Below, one piece after another: positions 1-6,000 of a stretch of DNA of 8,954 bases. The position numbers were made by a program, and so were the translations under genes. Source of the stretch: Clostridia bacterium (GTDB taxonomy: Bacteria; Bacillota_A; Clostridia; Christensenellales; Aristaeellaceae). How positions within the stretch are numbered: position 1 is the stretch's first letter; each line of letters begins with the position of its first letter. Under the pieces are notes generated by a model. That model saw only the letters and a list, made by a program, of their open reading frames with translations, was not told the DNA's origin and ran no database searches. The stretch spans positions 1 through 8,954 of the forward strand of contig JAGBBE010000118.1 of assembly GCA_017938645.1 (NCBI GenBank), written 5' to 3'.

Positions 1-18
1 ACGGATTATCAAGTCATT

Positions 19-213
19 TCAAGCAGATTTATCACTCAATACGTCGGATAAACCAGCCCATACCGGGGAGAATTTTCGGGCAAGAATTGGTTCGATCTGC
101 CTGTATTCCTTATCCGTCAGCAGACCCTGTGCATACAGATTACCCATAATGGAAAGTGCCGTTCGATAGCCGCACTCTCGGTCAAACTGCTCTTTGGTCA
201 GCAATACGCTCAC
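19..213 (-). CDS. SHOCT-like small protein of a recombinase module, 64 aa
   Basis: The frame continues upstream to 360 but overlaps the previous gene. GTG at 213 is the best start because GGAGG (226-222) lies 8 bases before it; ATG at 228 has no such site. The protein begins MSVLLTKEQFDRECGYRTAL, an amphipathic helix. Residues 25-43 (NLYAQGLLTDKEYRQIEPI) follow the SHOCT pattern of a short helix, a glycine, L/I-T-x-x-E and a second helix. The final part, FSPVWAGLSDVL, matches the Firmicutes family of about 60-70 residues that ends in K-x-x-P-V-x-x-G-L and is usually encoded just before a serine recombinase. It overlaps the zinc-finger gene by 32 bases in another frame, suggesting translational coupling. 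Its molecular role is not established. The stop TGA is at 21-19, and the next gene would begin at or beyond the window edge. Confidence 0.75.
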   Translation of the reverse strand: MSVLLTKEQFDRECGYRTALSIMGNLYAQGLLTDKEYRQIEPILARKFSPVWAGLSDVLSDKSA

Positions 214-607
214 TGCTCGTTCCTCCATATCGTGCAGCAAAATAGCACCGTCTGCTGCAATATTTCTGTTCTCTGACAGAATGAAAAACCATCCCGCAAT
301 AACGGCACCTGCGCTCCAGCGCATTCCTCGCCAGATCTCTGTGGGAATGCCACCAGGCAAGCCTGCATGTATCAGAGCAGAACCGCTTCGCTTTCCTGTG
401 GGGGCTTCTGATCACAACCTTTCCACACTGCAGGCATTTGGTTTCAGCAGAATCGGCAGGCGAAGCTTGCTCATCTGGTACAATGCTATTTCGTCGGCAG
501 AAGGACTTGACCGTGTTAGCTGACAGCCCCAGCGTTCTGGCAATCTCTGCACAACCTTTCCCAGCTCTTCTGTGTCGGATAATGTAATTCATTTCAGCGT
601 TCGTCAC
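182..607 (-). CDS. Small helix-turn-helix + double zinc-finger protein, 141 aa
   Basis: Probable DNA-binding regulator of the integration module. Start GTG at 607 is chosen because AAAGGA lies 8 bases upstream; the in-frame ATG at 592 has no such site. Residues 3-40 resemble the region-4 helix-turn-helix of sigma-70 or resolvase-type proteins (YIIRHRRAGKGCAEIARTLG, then SANTVKSFCRRN). Residues 58-81 hold a C-x2-C-x15-C-x3-C site (Cys58, 61, 77, 81) with the conserved KRFCSDTCRLAWW core. Residues 101-121 hold a second C-x2-C-x12-C-x3-C site (Cys101, 104, 117, 121). This layout is familiar from small Firmicutes mobile-element proteins, often labelled sigma-70-like or zinc-finger, found before a SHOCT protein and a serine recombinase. 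The gene lies 47 bases beyond the lysis terminator and overlaps the next gene by 32 bases. Its exact role is unknown; regulator or recombination accessory factor are both inferences. Confidence 0.8.
   Translation of the reverse strand: MTNAEMNYIIRHRRAGKGCAEIARTLGLSANTVKSFCRRNSIVPDEQASPADSAETKCLQCGKVVIRSPHRKAKRFCSDTCRLAWWHSHRDLARNALERRCRYCGMVFHSVREQKYCSRRCYFAARYGGTSSERIADQRAV
222..226 (-). promoter_or_regulatory. Ribosome binding site for the SHOCT-like protein, inside the upstream gene
   Basis: GGAGG on the minus strand, 8 bases before GTG 213. It lies within the last codons of the zinc-finger gene, so translation of the two proteins is probably coupled. It decides for GTG 213 over ATG 228. 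Confidence 0.65.
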
Positions 608-615
608 GAAGCATT

Positions 616-621
616 TCCTTT
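616..621 (-). promoter_or_regulatory. Ribosome binding site that fixes the GTG start of the zinc-finger gene
   Basis: AAAGGA on the minus strand, 8 bases before GTG at 607. The competing ATG at 592 has no purine-rich site at a proper distance, so the GTG start is favoured. Confidence 0.65.
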
Positions 622-654
622 CTGGCTGACCTTTTGTCAATGCCGTCATATACA

Positions 655-680
655 AGAAAAGAGGCCGGATTGCTCCGGCC
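655..680 (-). terminator. Strong intrinsic terminator at the end of the lysis operon
   Basis: On the minus strand GGCCGGA-GCAA-TCCGGCC (680-663) is a perfect 7-bp GC-rich stem with a tetraloop. It is followed by TCTTTTCT. It begins 35 bases after the endolysin TGA and separates the late (tail and lysis) genes from the next small genes. No T-run follows the stem on the plus strand, so it works in one direction. Confidence 0.88.
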
Positions 681-714
681 CCGGTATGGTTTTGGTACAT
701 TTTTATTCGAAGCA

Positions 715-1809
715 TCAGGCAATCTGCGAATACTTGCCGGAAACCCATCCGATCTGTGCGTTGACCACGATGGCGTGCCAACCATTTTCAGCGGTAGCCA
801 CCCACTCGAAGGTCGTGCCGTCCTTTACAGAGGTAATGCGACCATACTTCGTGTCGTTGCCCACGCGGATGTTGACAGAGCCGCTGCCGCACACGATGCG
901 CACCTGCTTGACAGCGGGCGTGGCCGCGTCGGGTTTTTCGGTTTCAGCCTTGCCTTCATCGTCATCGGCAACAGCGTCCATCAGAGCCTGATGGGTTTCG
1001 CTGCCGTAGATGCCATCATCCTTGACGCCAACCTTGCTCTGGAACTTCTTGAGTGCCGTTTCCGTTTCGGAGCCGAACTCACCATCGGCGCCGTACTTCG
1101 GCAGATTGTATTCCAGCTGCAGAAGGAATTCCTGCATGGCCTTTACGTCAGTGCCCTTACTGCCATCCTTCAGTGTGCGGGTGCCGAGCGTGTACTCGGT
1201 TTCTGCGGTATCGGGCTTGACATAGCTGCCGCCAGTAAAGGTAGCTTCGCCATAATCAACGAAGGGAAGCTGGAACCAGTGCGTCCACTTGCGGGAGGAC
1301 ACCTTGGTCTTCACACATCCATACGAAAAGCCGCGTTCCTCGACAGCATAGCCGTCACCGACATACACGCCAACATGACCATCGGAACGAAGCGCAACGC
1401 CCGGGATCTCCGGCAGCGTGTCAATGGTTCCCCAGGCGCAGCCCTTGTTCTTGGCATAGGTGAACATGCCGTTTGCAGACTTGTCGGGACAGCCGTTGCC
1501 GCCGTACTTGCTGGAGTAGGTCTTGTCCGTGCCGATGGACTCAGCAACGCCCGCGCCGCCGCTGGTCCAATTATAGCCCTTGATCAGACCCACGCAGTCA
1601 GCGCAGACCTTCTTGTTTGCGATATCCTGCTTATAGCGTGAGGTGCGGCTGTCCTTGTAGTGAGACGGGTACTGCTTTGCCTTGCGGGATCGAAGGCTTT
1701 CGGTACACTTGTAGACGCAGGTGCCGTACCAGTACGGTTGACCAAGCATGGACAGACACCATGCGGCGAAGTGTTCATTGGTAAACGGAGTATTGATTCT
1801 TTCGCTCAT
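715..1809 (-). CDS. Endolysin: NlpC/P60-type peptidase + peptidoglycan-binding + SH3 domain, 364 aa
   Basis: Cell-wall hydrolase for host lysis. Start ATG at 1809 is chosen because GGAGGG lies just upstream; the earlier in-frame ATG at 1821 has no such site. Residues about 8-185 form a cysteine peptidase domain of NlpC/P60 (C40) type. The D-C-V-G-L-I motif gives catalytic Cys72, and S-D-G-H-V-G-V-Y gives catalytic His145; Glu157 or Glu158 in A-V-E-E-R-G could be the third polar residue. Residues about 209-278 are a PG_binding_1 domain (LKDGSKGTDVKAMQEFL, then DGEFGSETETALKKFQ, then DGIYGSETHQALM). Residues 281-300 are an acidic linker. Residues 302-364 are a C-terminal SH3-type wall-binding domain (SVNIRVGNDTKYGRI, then GWVSGKYS). 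No signal peptide is seen, consistent with holin-dependent release. A C40 enzyme would cut stem-peptide bonds, though CHAP-like amidase activity cannot be excluded. The protein has nine cysteines, unusual for an endolysin. Confidence 0.9.
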   Translation of the reverse strand: MSERINTPFTNEHFAAWCLSMLGQPYWYGTCVYKCTESLRSRKAKQYPSHYKDSRTSRYKQDIANKKVCADCVGLIKGYNWTSGGAGVAESIGTDKTYSSKYGGNGCPDKSANGMFTYAKNKGCAWGTIDTLPEIPGVALRSDGHVGVYVGDGYAVEERGFSYGCVKTKVSSRKWTHWFQLPFVDYGEATFTGGSYVKPDTAETEYTLGTRTLKDGSKGTDVKAMQEFLLQLEYNLPKYGADGEFGSETETALKKFQSKVGVKDDGIYGSETHQALMDAVADDDEGKAETEKPDAATPAVKQVRIVCGSGSVNIRVGNDTKYGRITSVKDGTTFEWVATAENGWHAIVVNAQIGWVSGKYSQIA

Positions 1810-1813
1810 AATT

Positions 1814-1819
1814 CCCTCC
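1814..1819 (-). promoter_or_regulatory. Ribosome binding site of the endolysin gene
   Basis: GGAGGG lies only 4 bases before ATG 1809, closer than for the other genes here. It overlaps the alternative upstream ATG at 1821-1819, which supports the downstream ATG as start. The close spacing might lower endolysin translation slightly. Confidence 0.65.
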
Positions 1820-1824
1820 ATTCT

Positions 1825-1859
1825 AAAAATGAGGGGCGGCGTCAAACGCCGTTGCCCTC
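1825..1859 (-). terminator. Terminator-like hairpin spanning the holin stop, between holin and endolysin
   Basis: On the minus strand GAGGG-caa-CGGCGT-ttg-ACGCCG-c-CCCTC forms a 6-bp perfect inner stem (1851-1846 with 1842-1837) and a 5-bp outer stem (1859-1855 with 1835-1831), separated by an uneven internal loop. It is followed by ATTTTTAG (five T at 1829-1825). The holin TGA stop (1844-1842) lies partly in the loop. It has the shape of an intrinsic terminator inside the lysis cassette, so it may attenuate endolysin mRNA or mark a 3' end or processing site. Confidence 0.55.
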
Positions 1860-2288
1860 GTCGGTCGTGGTGTCTTCAATACGGTTGTGCAGCTGAGCAA
1901 GAATGCTCTTCATCTTTTCAGGGATGGGCAGACCGAGGTGTGCCGCATTCTCAAGCAGCGATACGCCCTCATTGGACAGGTAGAAGCACACCACGGCGCC
2001 GCGCAGAGCGTTGCCGGTACCTACCACATGAAGGTCGACAATGTGAGCCACGCCCACCAGCATGATGATGAGCACCTTCTTGCAGATGCCCTTGAAACCA
2101 ACGCTGGAGGACAGCTTCTTGTCTGCCACAGCGCACATAAGGCCGGTGATGTAATCCACGGCCATGAAGATCAGAAGCGCCGTCAGCAAACCATCCATAC
2201 CTCCCAGAAAGTAGCCGAGCCAGCCGCCCACGGCAGCAATCGCCATCTGCAGCTTTGCCCAAATGATGTCGATAGAAAAGTCCCTCAT
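1842..2288 (-). CDS. Phage holin (toxin secretion/phage lysis holin family), 148 aa
   Basis: Small inner-membrane protein that forms lesions at the end of the lytic cycle so that the endolysin can reach the peptidoglycan. ATG at 2288 has TAGGAGG 8 bases upstream. Hydrophobic segments lie at about residues 14-28, 32-54 and 70-86, with a fourth less hydrophobic one at 94-105. The pattern of the Firmicutes phage_holin_4 family is visible: M-D-G-L-L-T-A-L-L-I-F then D-Y-I-T-G (residues 45-49), the F-K-G-I-x-K-K basic loop (65-71), and the conserved C-terminal S-N-E-G-x-S-L-L-E-N-A (105-115) followed by G-L-P-I-P (119-123). Length is normal for the family. The tail beyond residue 136 is charged and threonine-rich. 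The endolysin gene starts 32 bases downstream, the usual lysis-cassette order. The gene's 3' end forms half of a hairpin. Confidence 0.92.
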   Translation of the reverse strand: MRDFSIDIIWAKLQMAIAAVGGWLGYFLGGMDGLLTALLIFMAVDYITGLMCAVADKKLSSSVGFKGICKKVLIIMLVGVAHIVDLHVVGTGNALRGAVVCFYLSNEGVSLLENAAHLGLPIPEKMKSILAQLHNRIEDTTTDEGNGV

Positions 2289-2317
2289 AGTGAAATCCTC
2301 CTATGTTTTGATATAGC

Positions 2318-2338
2318 AAAAGCCGCACCTACTGCGGC
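2318..2338 (-). terminator. Weak intrinsic terminator or attenuator after the carbohydrate-binding protein gene
   Basis: On the minus strand GCCGCA-GTAGG-TGCGGC (2338-2322) forms a 6-bp stem with a 5-base loop and runs straight into TTTT (2321-2318), then GC. It begins just after the TAA stop at 2342-2340 and ends 30 bases before the holin start. The short T-run suggests partial rather than full termination. Confidence 0.5.
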
Positions 2339-2339
2339 C

Positions 2340-3074
2340 TTACGCTTCTTCCGTCTGATTGTCATCATTCGTCAGCCCGGTATCATCGTTTGTGCCGGTT
2401 TCATCTCCGGAAACATCCTGTGCCTGCCAGAGTGCAGGAACAACAGGCGGCTCCCATCCAGTCTGTGAGGTGTGTGCCTGCAGACAGGTGTACAGCGTTC
2501 CGTCTTCGTCCGGATAGGCAACTTCGTCACCCACAATGTAGCTGATTCCCGCTGCCCATACCCGGATGCCGTCCTCCGGAATGATCTCGACTTTATGCCA
2601 AAGTGCGGGTGTAAGATCGGGCGTCCAAGTCCCCTGAGTGGTGTGTGCCTGAATGCAGCGCCAGAGAAAAGGACCGAAGGTGTACACGTCGCCAACCTGT
2701 ACATCAAGGCCGGGCTGCCAGAGTCTTCCCTCCAGAGCGGGCTGAATGCTGAGAAGCTCTTTGTCAGTTACCCGGCCATCCGCAACAGCCTGCCGCAGAA
2801 GCAGGCCCAATGCTGCAGGAACAGCCTCCTCTGCCGACACACGAATGAACTGTTCCAACGGCAGCGAATGCGCGATCAGTTCAGGCGTCAGTTCCTGATC
2901 CTCTGTGATCTCGATCTCATCCGGAAACACATAAACCTGTTCTGATGTCACCTGCATGAGGCTGAAACTGTCTCCCGTCAAATCGAAATGGTAGACATCC
3001 GTGCGCTTCGCAGCGACAAAAGAAGAGCGGATGCACATACGCACCCGCCCATCGAGGGGAATAACAATATTCAT
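2340..3074 (-). CDS. Tail-associated carbohydrate-binding protein with two CBM5/12-like units, 244 aa
   Basis: Probably a virion or tail accessory protein that binds cell-surface polysaccharide. ATG at 3074 is chosen because AAAGGAG lies 9 bases upstream; the frame extends to 3161 but that part overlaps the tail gene. The start is 19 bases after the tail gene stop. Residues 1-75 are a beta-rich region of unknown function (MNIVIPLDGRV). Residues 85-118 form a helical segment (LLLRQAVADGRVTDKELL) like those preceding CBM units in other phage tail proteins. Residues 119-162 and 173-217 are two related units, each with the pattern W-x2-G ... V/I-G-D-x-V/Y ... Y/W-x-C-x-Q-A-H-T-x-Q ... W-x-P ... 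P-A-L-W, typical of CBM family 5/12 (chitin-binding type 3) folds. Residues 219-244 are an acidic D/N/T/E-rich tail. The ligand in a bacterial host is unlikely to be chitin; a GlcNAc-containing wall glycan is a reasonable inference. Confidence 0.78.
   Translation of the reverse strand: MNIVIPLDGRVRMCIRSSFVAAKRTDVYHFDLTGDSFSLMQVTSEQVYVFPDEIEITEDQELTPELIAHSLPLEQFIRVSAEEAVPAALGLLLRQAVADGRVTDKELLSIQPALEGRLWQPGLDVQVGDVYTFGPFLWRCIQAHTTQGTWTPDLTPALWHKVEIIPEDGIRVWAAGISYIVGDEVAYPDEDGTLYTCLQAHTSQTGWEPPVVPALWQAQDVSGDETGTNDDTGLTNDDNQTEEA
2424..2720 (-). repeat. Two tandem CBM5/12-like units
   Basis: Unit A (about 2720-2589) and unit B (about 2558-2424) share QAHT, a W-x-P turn and P-A-L-W at equivalent places. 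Each retains the aromatic residues expected at a sugar-binding face. They differ enough to be an old duplication rather than a recent copy. Confidence 0.75.
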
Positions 3075-3093
3075 TTGGTAAGTCTCCTTTCTT

Positions 3094-6000
3094 TTATCCG
3101 ACAGCCGTACTGCCGCTGAATACACATTCGATATAAGGCTCGTAACTGGTATCAATACCACTCATGCGCATATAACAGTTCGACCAGGTGGAAGAACCGA
3201 AGTCATACGGCGATTCATACAGACACAAGCCGCCGTACCATCCATCCGCCAGCCCCTGAACAGCGTCCACAGGGATGGAAAACGTGACCTGTTTATCGCG
3301 TCCGATGGTACCAATAGCTCCATAGTTATACGCGATGCTGGGCGTTCCGCTGGCACTGGTGTTGGTGATTGCGCAAAGGTAAACGGTCTTCGCACTGCTT
3401 GAACCGGAGCCGGTTTTTCTGTGAAGCGTAAGTGTTGCGCTCTTGACAGTTCCCCCCGCCAGAATGTTGGTAGCCGTAGAGAACCACATGCATCCTCGAT
3501 GCCAGTTAAGGCTGGAATAATAGCCGCTATCAGAGTAGACACCCTGAATAACATCGTAGGTGTCGGTTCTCCAGCTTCCTCGCCACGATCTTGTGTTGCT
3601 GGCATACATGATGCCAGTCTCGTCGGGTGTCACGGTCGGGATAGCAGTGCCATAGTCTGTAGTTACATTGCTGGCAAAGACCTGTCCGTTCTCGCCGCTG
3701 CCGCGACTGCCTGCGGGAACTGTACCAGTGGCAATGATGTAGCTCGCATAAGAAACCATTGACCAGCTGCAGGAACCCCGGCAATCCTTCACAATGCCGT
3801 TTGCCAGATAGCATTCCAGTCCCTGGAGTGCGTTGTACAAACCACAGTTGTACAGGTATACATGCGAAGAACGAGCATATACGGAGTCGTAGGTTATGGA
3901 ATTGGCATCCAACGTACAGCCCGAAAACTCGACGAAATGACACTTCGTTACTTCCACCAGATATGGCTGTCTGCTGGAACCATTGAGAGAGCGGCTTTCC
4001 CGCAAGTGCAGATTCTGAAAGCACACATGAGCAAAGCAGCCCTGTACCTTGATAAAACTGTTTAGAATACTGCTGTCGCTGTATCCGTAGATCGTCAGCT
4101 TACCAGGACCGGAAAGTCCTCGAATAACCACACCGGACGGCTCATAGGTTTCAACACCCCACGGCAGATAAATCGTTACATCCTTACTGAGATAGCGGTT
4201 ATTAAGAGTCTGAACAGCTTCACCAAGAGAACGGAATTCCTGACTTGTCGTCGTCGTAATCGACGGATCGACATACAGCCACTGCATGCCGGCATACGCC
4301 TGAGCAACAGAGTCCGATATGACCTCGTCTGCATACAGTTCCTTAAAACCGACATTGCCGTCAGCGCTCATTTCCATCAGAACATTTTCGTTGTTCGCTG
4401 GATCAAGCAGCTGAAGAAGGAAGTTCTCAGTAGTAATCGCCACGTTGTTGCTGCCGATATAGATACCGCTGGATTTGACCTCCTGCGCGCCGGCTGCAAC
4501 CCATGTGCTTCCTGTATAGCGCTTAAGCAAGTTCGGGCTGACGGAAGTATCCAGCCAGAGCATATTCGCATACAGAGTGGTCGGTGCAGTTGCTCCACGA
4601 TAAACCTTCTCCGTATTATAGGTGGAGGTGTTTACCTTGAGTGCAATTTGGTTTGAATGCTGCGTGATAGATGATTCAGCATTTGTCAGCCGATTACTCA
4701 TGACAGTTGCATCGTCAGGCGCAGGCCGCCACGTGCTTATGCGGTTTCCTATTTGGAACATTACATTCCTAACCTTGATGGTTCCTGTACTACCTTCAAG
4801 ATCATCAACGCCAATGTAAATACCACTAATGCTACGGGGATCGTAATCCCTCAGATCAATGTAGTTGATACTAATTCTGTACCAGTAAGTATCAGAGCTT
4901 TTGAAACTGGAGTCGCTTGTTTTCAGATAAAACTTTGCTTGAGAATTAGACCAAACATTGTTTTCGTCATAATAGTAATAACGAATACCAACACCAAAAT
5001 ACCGCCCCTCAGAATCCGTTGTGGCTACATCAGTTCGATAAATGTCAAAACTCAGAAAAAGCTCTTTATATTCCTTACAGTAGGTATTCAACTGAACCGA
5101 TGTGCCATAGTATTGCGTTTTGTTCGTTGTTACGGTAGAACCACTCATCAAGTACAAATCCTGGAAGGTACACTGGTTATGAGAATTAAGAACGAAGTTC
5201 CGTTCTTTTCCCTGATCCGCGAGAAAAACATTTGAGGATTTAACTGACGTTGCCAAACTGTCCGGCTGCAATTTTAGTTCTGCGTTAACCATGCGTGAGG
5301 CCAAAGAGTCTGTTACTGTTTTATCGGCTTTTAAAGCTATCGCCGCATTTGTTTGCTCGATCGCAGTCGATGTTTCTTCGCGCAGCGTTTCTACTTCTGC
5401 AAACGCTTCATAGCCAACGTATGACAGCGGTTTGAATTCGCCATCAACAAAGCGGTAAAGCGGATGCTCCGGATATAACGTCATGCTATAAGAGCTGGTT
5501 AGGATACCCAGCAGCATATAGGTCAGACCGTCTTCTTCAGTCGGCTGTGTGCAAGTCAGGTAATCTGTTGCAGTCGTGAAGGTTGAACCGTTGAGCGTTC
5601 CAACTACATATATCGCTTGTCCCTGAACACCAGAGAACGAGGAGATATGATTTCTGACAGAGATGTTGTTGTAAGCCAGATAAACGTTTGTAATCGAATA
5701 CCCTGCAGTAACAGAACTAGTCGCGTACAAAACCGGCTTTGCGACATCGAATGATTTGCCTGCACCCAAAACAAAAAAGCCCTCATCGTCACCGACAATG
5801 AGTCGGAAGTATGTGATTGCTTCCTTTGCTTTCACAGCGCCAAATCGGATTCTGTCATAAGTGTCGGTGTTGTAGTTTGCATCTGCCCACCAGCCCTTTG
5901 CAACGGTATAGGAATAGTACTTGGCGTTCTCGCGGTAGGTAAGGCGGATGATGTTGCCAGCATAATACTGTGTGGTGATACGGGTCTGCTGACTGTAATA

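Noticed and set aside
1..12. TTG at 12-10 (minus strand) as start of a recombinase gene
   Set aside because: Only four codons are visible and no ribosome binding site precedes it. A recombinase is expected from context but cannot be shown in this window.
635..640. TTGACA (minus strand) as a -35 box for the zinc-finger gene
   Set aside because: At 17 bases spacing the -10 position is GAAATG, which is poor and overlaps the ribosome binding site. The small TGAC-n5-GTCA palindrome at 627-639 covers the same bases but is too short to call an operator.
634..1641. Plus-strand open frame (335 codons) opposite the endolysin
   Set aside because: It runs through the terminator hairpin and antisense to a gene with clear catalytic and wall-binding motifs. 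No ribosome binding site or recognisable domain.
2340..3161. Longer form of the carbohydrate-binding protein starting at 3161
   Set aside because: The extra 29 residues overlap the 3' end of the tail gene and no ribosome binding site precedes that start, while AAAGGAG lies properly before ATG 3074.
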